64,000 nt of DNA from Prolixibacteraceae bacterium (GCA_028282705.1 JANQHI010000079.1:100697-164696), one strand, 5' to 3'; numbered from the stretch's first letter, positions 26,920-36,409 are shown. Notes: a model not told the origin generated them from the sequence alone. Numbers and translations: made by a program.

Positions 26920-29196
26920 TTAGGTTTCACCTTTTAAAGAAGCAAGCACTTTCCTGACCTGGGTTTCTTTTTCCTTCATTTTATTCAGTATGCAAAGTTG
27001 CAAACACTTATCAAATTCTTTTATTGCCAGTTCTTCCTTTTTTGCCATTGCCTGCATCCTCCCCCTGAAATAATAAGCATCCACATCATTGGGGTTTGCT
27101 GATATAACTTTTGAATAATCACTATAAGCCTGCTTAAACTTACCTTTTTTGAAGAGGCAAAAGCCCCTGTTTTTTATGGCATCTAAAAAGTCATTATCCA
27201 GCTTAATTGCTTTGCTAAATTCATTAATTGCCCCTTCAAAATTTGCCTTTTTTTTCAACACCCTTCCCCTATTGTAAAAAGCATATTTATGGTTTGGGAC
27301 AAATTCAATAGCTTTCCCAAACTCCAACCATGCTTTATCCAGTTCATTTTTAGAAAAATAGGCATTACCCAACATATTATGCACATTCCCTATTGCATTA
27401 ATTGACATGGTAAATCCTGGTTCAACCCCAATTGCTTTTTTATAATATTCTAAGGCTTTCCCATATTCTCTTTTCCTTTCAAAAACCACCCCAGAATTGT
27501 ACAGGGCATATTTATTTCCTGTATTAACCTCCAGTGCCATTTTGAATATTTCATAAGCTTTATCAACTTCTCCTTGGTTTAAATATCCATTCCCAATGGT
27601 TGTGTAAACATTACTAATTGCATCTCTTGAAATAGTAAACCCTGGGTCAATTTTAACCACTTTCTTATAATATCCAAGAGCTGACTCATAGTCCCCTTTC
27701 TTTTCAAAAACAACCCCTAAATTGTGTAAATTATATTTGTTACCTGGGTCAATATCCAATATTTTTTGGAACTCTTCATATGCTTGCTCAAGTTGCCCTT
27801 TGTTCAAATATCCATTCCCAATATTGGTAGATAAATTAACCATAGCATTCTTGGCAATAGTGTACCCTGGGTTGGACTCCAAAGCCTTTTTGTAATTTTC
27901 AACAGCTCTTCTATATTGGCCACATTTTTCATATGCTACCCCTTTGTTAAATATTGTATCAACAAACCCAGGAGCAACCTTCAGTGCTTTATCATATTCC
28001 TGTATTGCTTTTTCACATTGCCCTTTATCCAGGAATATATTTCCACGCCCCCTATAAGCTGCATAAAACTTAGGGTTAAGCTGCAAGGCCTTATCAAAAT
28101 AACTTAAAGCCATTTCATCCATTTTCTGTTTTTCATAACATAACCCTAAATTGTAAACTGCATTTATGTCATTAGGATCAATAGACAAAACATATTTATA
28201 TTTAGATATAGCATTCCCAATTTGCCCTTTGGCAAGGTATATATTTCCCAACCCAACATAGGGGTTTTTAAAATTTTTGTCAATTTTTAATGCTTGCCAA
28301 TAGTATTTTTCTGCTTTATCATATTGTATCAGTTTTTCAAAAGCAGCACCCTTATTACTTAATGCTTCTTTAAAATCCTTGTCAACAGCTAAAGCACTAT
28401 TTATATCTTTCAAGGCTTCATCAATCCTCTCCAAAGCCAAAAACACCACTGCCCTCCCATTTAAAGCTGACTTGTACTTTGAATCTATTTGCATGACATG
28501 GTTATAATACCCCAATGCCTGATCATACATGCCCTTCCTGTTGAGTAAAAATGCCAAATTATTATAAGCATTAAGGTTACTATCCCACAAGCCAATTGCT
28601 GTATTATAATCTTTACCTGCCTGGTCTTGCATATTAAGAACTTCAGACAGGTACTTCCCCCTTGCTACATAAAACAATGATGCAACCCCCTTTTCATCCA
28701 AAGGTTTAAAATATACCCCATCCCTGGCTTGTTTATCAGTTATATTATATTCTTTTATGTAATGTGCATCATCATTAAAACCTCCAGCAGTTGCTTCCCA
28801 ATTGTAATATTCCAGGTCATTTACATTATACCTGATTACCACATGGTAAATAAGGTCAACCATAACAAGCCCTAAGTTGTATATTTCAGATACTGCCAGG
28901 TAAATTAAACAGTAAATAAAACAGTTGATTTCCTTTTTATGGTAGGCAGCCAGTATTGTGTCTTCTTTATAACTGAAACCCATACTTTGCAATACTGCAT
29001 GTGCCGCCTGAAGGATATTAGCCACTCTATTTTTGTCATACCTCCTTTGTACATGTACTTTCTTTTTAAGCGAACCTATAATTTCATCAAGGAGCAAATA
29101 ATGTTCATCTGTAATATTAAAGAACCCATCTTTTTCATCAACCTTTAACAACTTATACATAGTTGTTTTGTATATTCTTTTGTTTTTTACCCTCAT
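26920..29196 (-). CDS. Transglutaminase-like (SirB1-type) domain plus long TPR array
   Basis: A 758-residue protein with two parts. Residues about 45-150 read like a SirB1/transglutaminase-type domain: Cys92 in EINCFIYCLIYLAVSEIYNL, His118 in VDLIYHVVIRYN, and YYNWEATAGGFNDDAHY at 131-147, which mirrors the INWETTxG block of that family. From about 180 to the end runs a TPR array of about a dozen or more units of the type AxxxYNLGxxxExxxxxxxALxYYxKALxxxP. No signal peptide or membrane segment is evident. The TPR part should be a protein-binding scaffold; whether the N-terminal domain is catalytic is unknown. Monocistronic, convergent with galM. Confidence 0.85.
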   Translation of the reverse strand: MRVKNKRIYKTTMYKLLKVDEKDGFFNITDEHYLLLDEIIGSLKKKVHVQRRYDKNRVANILQAAHAVLQSMGFSYKEDTILAAYHKKEINCFIYCLIYLAVSEIYNLGLVMVDLIYHVVIRYNVNDLEYYNWEATAGGFNDDAHYIKEYNITDKQARDGVYFKPLDEKGVASLFYVARGKYLSEVLNMQDQAGKDYNTAIGLWDSNLNAYNNLAFLLNRKGMYDQALGYYNHVMQIDSKYKSALNGRAVVFLALERIDEALKDINSALAVDKDFKEALSNKGAAFEKLIQYDKAEKYYWQALKIDKNFKNPYVGLGNIYLAKGQIGNAISKYKYVLSIDPNDINAVYNLGLCYEKQKMDEMALSYFDKALQLNPKFYAAYRGRGNIFLDKGQCEKAIQEYDKALKVAPGFVDTIFNKGVAYEKCGQYRRAVENYKKALESNPGYTIAKNAMVNLSTNIGNGYLNKGQLEQAYEEFQKILDIDPGNKYNLHNLGVVFEKKGDYESALGYYKKVVKIDPGFTISRDAISNVYTTIGNGYLNQGEVDKAYEIFKMALEVNTGNKYALYNSGVVFERKREYGKALEYYKKAIGVEPGFTMSINAIGNVHNMLGNAYFSKNELDKAWLEFGKAIEFVPNHKYAFYNRGRVLKKKANFEGAINEFSKAIKLDNDFLDAIKNRGFCLFKKGKFKQAYSDYSKVISANPNDVDAYYFRGRMQAMAKKEELAIKEFDKCLQLCILNKMKEKETQVRKVLASLKGET

Positions 29197-29468
29197 GGTG
29201 CTCGTTTCTATTAATCAAACTATAGGTGTTCCTAAAAGCTGGTTATGAGAAAATCATGTGTTACCCAATTAAGTTGAAGATTTTCAAATTTATAAAAATT
29301 ATTTTGTTAAATCATATGAAAAGTATGTACTAACACCACCTTATTTTTTTATATGTTATTTTTGGGTAAAAAAAATTTAGGATTCAAGCTTATAACAAGT
29401 AATTACCCCAATTCCATAAAAATTTCTATTTTTGGATGATATCATGGACTCACAAAAAAAACTGCTTA

Positions 29469-31379
29469 ATGAAAACCATAATTGAACTTTTTGAAACCAG
29501 TGTAAATAAATACCCTGATAATATTTATTTGTATGAAAAAAAGGATGGGGAATTTAAAGGCACCACTTATGAACAAACACGTGAAGAAGTTATTCAGTTT
29601 TCAGCAGGGTTGGTCTCACTGGGGTTGGATAAAGGTGACAGGGTATCACTTGTTTCTGAAGGGAGAAATGCTTGGATAATCAGTGAACTTGGTATTTTAT
29701 ATGCAGGTGGTATTAATGTGCCATTGTCAATTAAACTGGATGCAAAGGCTGAAATGAAATTCAGGATAGTGCATTCAGGGTCAAAGTTTGTTATTGTTTC
29801 AAAAGGGCAGGCACCAAAAGTAGAATTGATCAGTGATGAACTTCCTGAAGTAACAAAAATTATCTACATTGATGGGAAGGAAAACCCTGAGGATAAGGAT
29901 ATTTCTTATGATGAAGTCTTGCAATTAGGCAAAGAATACCTTGCTACACATGCTAAAGAATTGGAAGAAGTTTGGCAGAATATCCAGCCAAACGACCTGG
30001 CAAATATTTCCTATACATCAGGAACTACAGCCGACCCAAAAGGGATTATGCTGTCACACCTTAATTATGCTGCAAATGTTATCCAGTCAAATACATTAAT
30101 GGAGATCACCCCTGAATGGAAAACACTGGCATTCCTGCCTTGGGACCATGCTTTTGCACACACAGCATGCCTCTACTGCCTGATGTATAATGGAGCCAGT
30201 GTAGGGTCACTTGAAATGGGGAGAACACCCATTGAAACCCTGAAGAATATCCCCAAAAACATTAAAGAAATCAAACCTACCATTTTGATGAGTGTCCCTG
30301 CTGTTGCTAAAAATTTCCGTAAAGGGATTGAATCAGGGATACAGCAAAAAGGGGCTTTTGCAGAAAAGCTTTTCAAACATGCCCTGAAAATAGCTTACAA
30401 ATACAATGGAAATGGTTGGGACAAGGGCAAAGGTTTTAAGTTCATTTATAAACCTTTACTGGCTTTATATGATAAAATCCTGTTCAGCAAGATCAGGGAA
30501 GGGTTTGGTGGAAACCTCAAGCTTTTTATAGGTGGAGGGGCATTGCTTGATACTGAGCTTCAACGATTTTTTTATGCAGTGGGTATGCCCATGTGCCAGG
30601 GGTATGGGCTCACTGAAGCAGCCCCTGTGATCTCATCAAATATGCTTGATGCCATTAAGTTTGGTTCATCAGGAAGGTTGGTTAAATACCTTGAGTTAAA
30701 GATCATGGATGAAAATGGCAAAGAATTGCCAACTGGTGAAAAAGGGGAAATTGTTGTAAAAGGTGATAATGTGATGCTGGGCTACTGGAACAACCCAACT
30801 GCCACTGCTGAAACATTAAAAAATGGCTGGCTTCACACGGGAGACATGGGTTATATGGACCCTGATGGTTTCCTTTATGTACTTGGCAGGTTTAAAAGTT
30901 TATTAATTGGCAATGATGGTGAAAAATTTAGCCCTGAGGGGATTGAGGAAGCATTGGTTGACCAATCTCCATATATTGACCAAGCTATGCTCTACAATAA
31001 CCAAAACCCATATACAACAGGTGTTGTTGTGCCTAACATGGCAGCCATCAAGCGCGAACTGGTAAGAAGGGCAATCCACCCTGAAACCAATGAAGGGAAT
31101 GAAGCATCACTTAAAATTATACAAGAGGAAGTAAACCATTATAAAGAAGGTGGCAAATTTGAAGGCATGTTCCCTGAAAGGTGGTTGCCTGCAAATGTGG
31201 TAGTGCTTCCTGAAGCATTCACTGAAGACAATGGGCTGTTGAATACTACCCTTAAAATGGTTCGTGGAAAAATTGTTAAACATTTTGCTGAGGAACTGGA
31301 ATTCCTGTATACTCCTACAGCTAAGAACATAGTCAACAAACGCAACATTGAAGCCATTAAAAAATGGAATTCTAAATAA
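29469..31379 (+). CDS. Long-chain acyl-CoA synthetase (AMP-binding)
   Basis: The ATG at 29469 (MKTIIELFETSVNKYPDNIY) is a better start than one 33 bases upstream, giving 636 residues. The AMP-forming ligase motifs are clear: YTSGTTADPKGIMLSH (P-loop type), GYGLTEAAPVISSN, and WLHTGDMGYMDPDGFLYVLG followed by GRFKSLLIGNDGEKFSPEGI. It activates a fatty acid with ATP and CoA and belongs to the FadD15/FAA1-like bacterial group. The GHMP kinase gene starts 13 bases after its stop, so it heads a three-gene run even though the other two genes handle sugars. Confidence 0.92.
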   Translation: MKTIIELFETSVNKYPDNIYLYEKKDGEFKGTTYEQTREEVIQFSAGLVSLGLDKGDRVSLVSEGRNAWIISELGILYAGGINVPLSIKLDAKAEMKFRIVHSGSKFVIVSKGQAPKVELISDELPEVTKIIYIDGKENPEDKDISYDEVLQLGKEYLATHAKELEEVWQNIQPNDLANISYTSGTTADPKGIMLSHLNYAANVIQSNTLMEITPEWKTLAFLPWDHAFAHTACLYCLMYNGASVGSLEMGRTPIETLKNIPKNIKEIKPTILMSVPAVAKNFRKGIESGIQQKGAFAEKLFKHALKIAYKYNGNGWDKGKGFKFIYKPLLALYDKILFSKIREGFGGNLKLFIGGGALLDTELQRFFYAVGMPMCQGYGLTEAAPVISSNMLDAIKFGSSGRLVKYLELKIMDENGKELPTGEKGEIVVKGDNVMLGYWNNPTATAETLKNGWLHTGDMGYMDPDGFLYVLGRFKSLLIGNDGEKFSPEGIEEALVDQSPYIDQAMLYNNQNPYTTGVVVPNMAAIKRELVRRAIHPETNEGNEASLKIIQEEVNHYKEGGKFEGMFPERWLPANVVVLPEAFTEDNGLLNTTLKMVRGKIVKHFAEELEFLYTPTAKNIVNKRNIEAIKKWNSK

Positions 31380-31392
31380 AATCCTGAATTCA

Positions 31393-32403
31393 ATGATTAT
31401 AGAAACATGTTCATACCCCAGGGCAGCTGTTATAGGCAACCCTTCTGATGGGTATAATGGAAAAACAATTGCATTTGTATTTTCCAATTTTATTGCAAAA
31501 GTCAAGATATATGAGACCCCTGAAATAGAGATAAAGCCTCAACGCCTGGATGGGTCCAACTTCAAAAGTATTGATGAACTGGTTGATGCAGTTAACTATG
31601 CAGGTTATTATGGTGGTATGCGCCTATTGAAAGCTGCCATCAAAGTTTTTTATGATTATTGCCAAAAAGAGAACATCCTGTTAGATAAACGCAATTTCAC
31701 CATTTGCTATAAATCAACTATTCCTTTGCGGTTAGGGCTGGCAGGGTCAAGTGCTATTATAACAGCTTGTATGAATGCCCTTTGTAAATTCTTTCAGGTA
31801 GATATCCCTAAGCCTATATTAGCAAACCTTGTGCTTTCAGTAGAAACTGTTGAACTGGGCATTTCAGCAGGGCTGCAGGATAGGGTGGCACAAGCTTATA
31901 ACACACCTGTTTTTATGGATTTCAATAAAGAAGTGATGAAGCAACAGAGTTATGGCAATTATGAAAAATTAGATCATACCAAATTCCCACCATTTTATAT
32001 AGCTTACAGGAATAGCTTGTCAGAAGGGACAGAAGTGGTACACAATGACCTTGCTGCGCGTTTCAAAAAAAGCAAGCCTGAGGTGCCAAGTGCTATATCA
32101 AAGTGGGCCCAGATAACAGAAGATTTTAAGTTTGCCCTTGATGCGGGTGATTATAAAACCATGAGCCAGCTTATTAATGAGAATTTTGATTTAAGAAAAA
32201 ACACCATAAATATTTCACAAGGAAATATTGACATGGTTGAACTGGCCAGGTCGGTAGGTGCAAGTGCTAAATTCACTGGTAGTGGAGGAGCAATTATTGG
32301 CACCTACAAAAATGAAAAGATGTTTAATAAATTATCGGCCTTATTTAGCCAACACAATATTGAAATATTCAAACCTGAAATAGTTACTACATCAAATGAT
32401 TAA
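31393..32403 (+). CDS. Glucuronokinase-like GHMP kinase
   Basis: I use the ATG at 31393 (MIIETCSYPRAAVIGNPSDG), which avoids overlapping the acyl-CoA synthetase; 336 residues. The N-terminus PRAAVIGNPSDGYNGKTIAF closely recalls plant glucuronokinase (IGNPSDGYxGKTI), and the GHMP phosphate loop is IPLRLGLAGSSAIITACM. The C-terminus has SAKFTGSGGAIIGTY. Glucuronokinase makes glucuronate-1-phosphate from glucuronate and ATP. The stop overlaps the start of the GalU-type gene by 8 bases, so the two are translationally coupled, which supports the two-step salvage route to a UDP-sugar. Other GHMP sugar kinases cannot be ruled out by sequence. Confidence 0.75.
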   Translation: MIIETCSYPRAAVIGNPSDGYNGKTIAFVFSNFIAKVKIYETPEIEIKPQRLDGSNFKSIDELVDAVNYAGYYGGMRLLKAAIKVFYDYCQKENILLDKRNFTICYKSTIPLRLGLAGSSAIITACMNALCKFFQVDIPKPILANLVLSVETVELGISAGLQDRVAQAYNTPVFMDFNKEVMKQQSYGNYEKLDHTKFPPFYIAYRNSLSEGTEVVHNDLAARFKKSKPEVPSAISKWAQITEDFKFALDAGDYKTMSQLINENFDLRKNTINISQGNIDMVELARSVGASAKFTGSGGAIIGTYKNEKMFNKLSALFSQHNIEIFKPEIVTTSND

Positions 32404-33265
32404 GAAAGCAGTTATCCCTGCAGCTGGGTATGGGACAAGGTTTCTGCCTCTGACAAAATCACAGCCCAAAGAGATGATCCCTATAGTAGATACACCTGTT
32501 ATCCAATATGTTGTTGAAGAAGCAGTTAGTAGTGGGATCACTGATATATTGATGATCATTGGTAAAGGGAAAAGGGCTATTGAAGAGCATTTTGACAGGA
32601 ATGCCATCCTTGAAGAGTCATTAAGGGAAAAGCAGAAATATGAGATGCTTGAGAAAATCCAAAATATTTCCAAACTGGCTAATATCCATTTTGTTTGGCA
32701 GAAAGAGATGAATGGGCTGGGTGATGCGATCAGGTATGCCAAATACCATGTTGGTAAAGAACCCTTTGCTGTCCTTTTGGGTGATACCCTGGTACAGAGC
32801 AATGGTACTCCTGTTACCAAACAACTGATTGATGTGTATGAAAAATACCAGGGTTCTGTTGTTGCCCTTGAAGAAGTAGACCCTGATTTGGTGCATAAAT
32901 ATGGGGTAATTGATGGGGTAAAGCTAGATGAAAAAACATACCAGGCTAAAGATTGGGTTGAAAAACCTGCCAAAGAAGAAAGGCCCTCTGAGTTGGTAAT
33001 TGCTAGCAGGTACATTTTTACCCCTCAGATTTTTGAATTCCTTGACACAGCCAAGCCAGGAAAAAATGATGAAATCCAACTAACTGATGCCATGAGGGAG
33101 CTGGTTAAAACCCAAAACATGTATGGGCTAAAATTTGAGGGGAAAAGGTATGACATTGGGAATAAGCTGGGCTTCCTAAAAACAAACCTGATCTATGGTT
33201 TAGAAGATAAAGAAATTGGCGAAAGTATGAAACTATGGCTCAAAGAGTTTGTAAAAACTATTTAA
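32396..33265 (+). CDS. galU: UTP-glucose-1-phosphate uridylyltransferase (GalU-type)
   Basis: A 289-residue nucleotidyltransferase with the signature VIPAAGYGTRFLPLTKSQPK, then EMIPIVDTPVIQYVVEEAV, and AVLLGDTLVQ in place of the usual LPDD metal block, and WVEKPAKEERPSELVIASRY. It makes UDP-glucose from UTP and glucose-1-phosphate. Because it overlaps the glucuronokinase-like gene, it may instead or also accept glucuronate-1-phosphate. A terminator follows at 33352. Confidence 0.88.
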   Translation: MIKKAVIPAAGYGTRFLPLTKSQPKEMIPIVDTPVIQYVVEEAVSSGITDILMIIGKGKRAIEEHFDRNAILEESLREKQKYEMLEKIQNISKLANIHFVWQKEMNGLGDAIRYAKYHVGKEPFAVLLGDTLVQSNGTPVTKQLIDVYEKYQGSVVALEEVDPDLVHKYGVIDGVKLDEKTYQAKDWVEKPAKEERPSELVIASRYIFTPQIFEFLDTAKPGKNDEIQLTDAMRELVKTQNMYGLKFEGKRYDIGNKLGFLKTNLIYGLEDKEIGESMKLWLKEFVKTI

Positions 33266-33351
33266 TCTTCCTTAAATTAAGCATGAAAATTATATATATT
33301 TTACACCTTAAACAATAAATACCTAAATAGGAATCAAATTAAACTACCAGT

Positions 33352-33379
33352 ATCCTGACAAAGGCTTAGTCAGGATTTT
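33352..33379 (+). terminator. Intrinsic terminator after galU
   Basis: ATCCTGAC (33352-33359) pairs perfectly with GTCAGGAT (33369-33376), with TTT after it. It lies about 85 bases after the galU stop and closes the three-gene run. Confidence 0.75.
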
Positions 33380-33481
33380 CCCCTTTTAAAAGCAGTATCT
33401 CCCCTATTTCCACCCAGGCAGCATTTCATAATTTTACATTGTAATTTTGTGAGTTGCGCAAAGAAATTTAAATAATATGTT

Positions 33482-33997
33482 ATGATTTATCGTTTGCTGA
33501 TAGTTGGACTTTTAACCCTCTGCTCAATCCCCTCGTTTGCAAAAATTGGTATAGGAGCTGGTGCTGATGTCAACCCCAATGCAGCCAGGTTAAGCGTCAG
33601 GGGGTGGTTTTCTAAATATGCTGGCCTTGAGATTGGTTTTGGCCCTACAGCTAGTTTTGATGATTTCAAGTTTGATGACATGAGCATACAGGGAAAGTAC
33701 TTTTATGCTTTGCGCTATGACAGGTTCTCAAGGACATACCTTGGAGCCATAGCCAGGTATACCCTTGTTAAAGACCCATTTTTTGACAAAGACTTGCCAT
33801 CTGCAGGGGTATTTGGAGGAAAGGAATGGTACCTTGGGCGTTACAGGAACCAGGGTGTAGCAGTAGAAGCAGGATTGTTATATGGAAAAGCAAAAGACTC
33901 AGATTTAGACTGGAACTGGGAAACAGGGGAACAATATAATCTGACAAAAAAAGAATTCCCAGCCTTTATAAGTTTAAGCTATAAATACTATTTCTAA
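33482..33997 (+). CDS. Small outer-membrane beta-barrel-like protein
   Basis: A 171-residue protein with signal peptide (LLIVGLLTLCSIPSFA) and alternating hydrophobic strands through its length (RLSVRGWFSKYAGLEIGFG, VAVEAGLLYGKAKDS) ending in ISLSYKYYF, a C-terminal aromatic typical of outer-membrane barrels. By length it would form about eight strands. No enzymatic motif is visible. Function unknown. Confidence 0.75.
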   Translation: MIYRLLIVGLLTLCSIPSFAKIGIGAGADVNPNAARLSVRGWFSKYAGLEIGFGPTASFDDFKFDDMSIQGKYFYALRYDRFSRTYLGAIARYTLVKDPFFDKDLPSAGVFGGKEWYLGRYRNQGVAVEAGLLYGKAKDSDLDWNWETGEQYNLTKKEFPAFISLSYKYYF

Positions 33998-34059
33998 ATA
34001 ATTGTTAGGAAATTTGCTAAATAAATATTTTTGCAAAATGCTGTAATAAATATAAAATC

Positions 34060-34151
34060 TTAGTGAATCCTTTGTGAGTTAGAGCTTTAGCGGCAATATC
34101 CAGATCAATCCCTTTGCCACAAAGGCTCAAAAACTCTAAGGACTTCACTAA
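34060..34151. repeat. Imperfect long inverted repeat in spacer
   Basis: The left arm (34060-34096, beginning TTAGTGAATCC and ending CGGCAA) and right arm (34114-34151, beginning TTGCCACAAAGG and ending TTCACTAA) are complementary over about 37 bases with several mismatches. The words (CTTTGTG, TTAGTGAA, GCCACAAAGG) recall a degenerate dispersed repeat seen between genes in many Bacteroidota. The rest of the 33998-34437 gap shows no gene apart from the terminator at its right end. Confidence 0.55.
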
Positions 34152-34390
34152 AATATAAAACATTAATATTAAGGCCTATATTAAGTTCCCTAGTAGTTGC
34201 CAAGATATAGGAACTAATGTTGAAACGCATTAAATTTATGGACTCTCATGGTGCTATCCATTGTACTTTCTAATTCATATGATTAAACTGTTTGTCCAGT
34301 ATAGACAAATATATCCTGTTTTAGGGCGATAATTAAAAAAAACAATTTATACACCTAAAAAGGTTTGATTATCAAATTCAAGTTGAAAAA

Positions 34391-34427
34391 GGATTGGCCC
34401 CATATATAAACCTGAAAAGGCCAATCC
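34391..34427 (-). terminator. Terminator of the TRAP-transporter operon
   Basis: GGATTGGCC (34391-34399) pairs perfectly with GGCCAATCC (34419-34427). On the minus strand the hairpin is followed by TTTTT (complement of AAAAA at 34386-34390). It lies 11 bases past the dctM stop. Confidence 0.85.
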
Positions 34428-34437
34428 CTTTAATCAG

Positions 34438-35901
34438 CTAAAATCCAAATACTTTAGGTAACCACATAGACAGTTCAGGGACATAGGTTACCAGCATAAG
34501 GCAGGTAATCATTGCAATGAACATTGGCAACAGTGGTTTTATTACTGTTTCTATTTTCACCCCACTCACACTGCAACCAATAAAAAGCAGTGAGCCTACA
34601 GGTGGTGTGCATAAGCCAACACATAAATTTACGACCATAATAATACCAAAATGGACAGGGTCTAACCCCAGGTTGGTGGCAATTGGGAGGAATATTGGTG
34701 TGAAGATCAATACTGCTGGGGTCATATCCATAAATACACCAACAAAGAGTAAAATCAAATTAATTATCAATAAAATAACAAACTTGTTATCACTAAGTGA
34801 CAATAATGCTTCACTTACATTTTGTGGGATATTCTCATAAGCCATGATCCATGAAAGCCCTATACAAGTTGCCACAAGCAACAACACAAAAGCAGTAGTT
34901 TTTACTGACCTCAAAATTACATCAGGTAGATCAGTGATTTTCATTTCTTTATATAACAATGCAAGGATAAGTGCATAAAGCACGGCCACTGCTGATGCCT
35001 CAGTTGCAGTAAAAATACCAGCTACTATACCTCCAATTACGATCACCAACATCATTAAGCTGGGCAGTGCATCCAAAAACTTCCTAAAAGCATTACTTAC
35101 CCCCTTTTTGTGTTTATATCCCCAAATACCTATTGCAATAGCAGCAATAAACCCTATTGCCCCATAAATAACCCTTAAATTTTCAGTTGCCAGGCTAGCA
35201 TTCATTTTACGCCCTGCCATAATGAGAAAAACCACTGCTGCCAGGGCAATAAACACTTTTGTGAGGCTGATAAGTACAGCTTTCATCCCTGACCTTTTAT
35301 ATACCAACATGGACATTGCCATAAGCATAATAGCAACACCTGTTATAATTCCGGGAACATAGCCAGCCAAAAACAATGCAGTTATGGATGCCCCCCCGCT
35401 TGCAAGTGAATAAACAATCAAAATATTACTTGGAGGTATTGTCAACCCAGTGGTTGCTGATGTAATATTCACTGCAGCACTAAAATTTTTATCATAACCT
35501 TCCTTTTTCATTTCTGGTGACATAATGCTACCAATTGCTGATGCTGAGGCAGCTGCAGAACCTGAAATTGCACCAAAAAGCATATTTGCCATAACGTTTA
35601 CATAGGCCAAACCTGCTGGCCACCTTCCAACAACTATCCTGGCAAGGTCTATTAAACGATGGGCAATACCCCCTTTGTTCATAATATTTCCGGCCAATAT
35701 AAAAAATGGTATAGCCAGCAATGCAAAACTATCCAGTCCAGTTGCCATCCTTTGCGCAAAAGTAGTTGAAGCTGGCACCATCCCAATAGTTACCAACATC
35801 GTAAGGATACCAGAAATACCAATACTAAAAGCAATAGGTACACCAATTATTAGAAGAAGGATAAAACTTACTACCAAAACAATAATTCCTATAAATTCCA
35901 T
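34438..35901 (-). CDS. dctM: TRAP transporter large permease subunit (DctM)
   Basis: A 487-residue inner-membrane protein, the channel-like subunit of a tripartite (periplasmic-binding-protein-dependent, ion-coupled) transporter. Typical blocks: FSIGISGILTMLVTIG, LLAIPFFILAGNIMNKGGIA, GAISGSAAASASAIGSIM and PPVGSLLFIGCSVSG near the end. It is longer than the usual 425 residues because of an extra 60-70 residue stretch with two hydrophobic segments around residues 210-275. In the middle of the uronate cluster, its likely cargo is hexuronate. Confidence 0.93.
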   Translation of the reverse strand: MEFIGIIVLVVSFILLLIIGVPIAFSIGISGILTMLVTIGMVPASTTFAQRMATGLDSFALLAIPFFILAGNIMNKGGIAHRLIDLARIVVGRWPAGLAYVNVMANMLFGAISGSAAASASAIGSIMSPEMKKEGYDKNFSAAVNITSATTGLTIPPSNILIVYSLASGGASITALFLAGYVPGIITGVAIMLMAMSMLVYKRSGMKAVLISLTKVFIALAAVVFLIMAGRKMNASLATENLRVIYGAIGFIAAIAIGIWGYKHKKGVSNAFRKFLDALPSLMMLVIVIGGIVAGIFTATEASAVAVLYALILALLYKEMKITDLPDVILRSVKTTAFVLLLVATCIGLSWIMAYENIPQNVSEALLSLSDNKFVILLIINLILLFVGVFMDMTPAVLIFTPIFLPIATNLGLDPVHFGIIMVVNLCVGLCTPPVGSLLFIGCSVSGVKIETVIKPLLPMFIAMITCLMLVTYVPELSMWLPKVFGF

Positions 35902-35919
35902 TTTAGTCCTTTTTTATTT

Positions 35920-36393
35920 TTATTTGGTTAATGATTTAACTTTTAGTGAATTGTCAACTGAATAATAAATTATAAGAAAACCACTTAGTGGCAATACAAG
36001 ATAAACATACCCTAAGGGCAGCTCAAGTGCTGCTGATTGTACTTTTAAATAAAAACGGGTATATACCAACCAGGTTCCACCTATACACATCACCAATAAA
36101 GCAAATATGCCAACTATTGCATTAATGATTACCTGTAGCTTGACCTTTCGTGCTGGGCTTACTTTTTGCAACAGGAGGTCAATTGCCAAGTGTTCATTTT
36201 TCCCTGCTACATAAGCAGCACCCAAAAGCCCAACCCAAATAAGGAGGAATCCTGCAAGCTCGTCAGTAAATGAGCTGGGTGAGGTCATTACATACCTGCT
36301 AAAAACCTGCCACAGCACATCAATAACTAAAACACCCATTAGAACAACCAGTGTGTGTTCCAGGACCCTATCAATAGTTTGCCTTAATTTCAT
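35920..36393 (-). CDS. dctQ: TRAP transporter small permease subunit (DctQ)
   Basis: The ATG at 36393 (MKLRQTIDRVLEHTLVVLMG) is preferred to one at 36432, which would overlap dctP; this gives 157 residues. Four hydrophobic segments and the family pattern VLWQVFSRYVM, TDELAGFLLIWVGLLGAAYV identify the small membrane subunit, which joins the binding protein and DctM. It lies 16 bases after dctP. Confidence 0.9.
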   Translation of the reverse strand: MKLRQTIDRVLEHTLVVLMGVLVIDVLWQVFSRYVMTSPSSFTDELAGFLLIWVGLLGAAYVAGKNEHLAIDLLLQKVSPARKVKLQVIINAIVGIFALLVMCIGGTWLVYTRFYLKVQSAALELPLGYVYLVLPLSGFLIIYYSVDNSLKVKSLTK

Positions 36394-36409
36394 AACTATA
36401 ATTGTTTTA

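Noticed and set aside
31348..31392. Upstream start of the GHMP kinase, inside the acyl-CoA synthetase gene
   Set aside because: The extra 15 residues are the out-of-frame tail of the synthetase; homologous N-terminus begins at MIIETCSYPRAAVIGNPSDG.
32392..33015. Minus-strand frame of 207 codons
   Set aside because: It is fully antisense to galU, whose motifs are clear, and the translation (Ser/Phe/Ile-rich) resembles no family.
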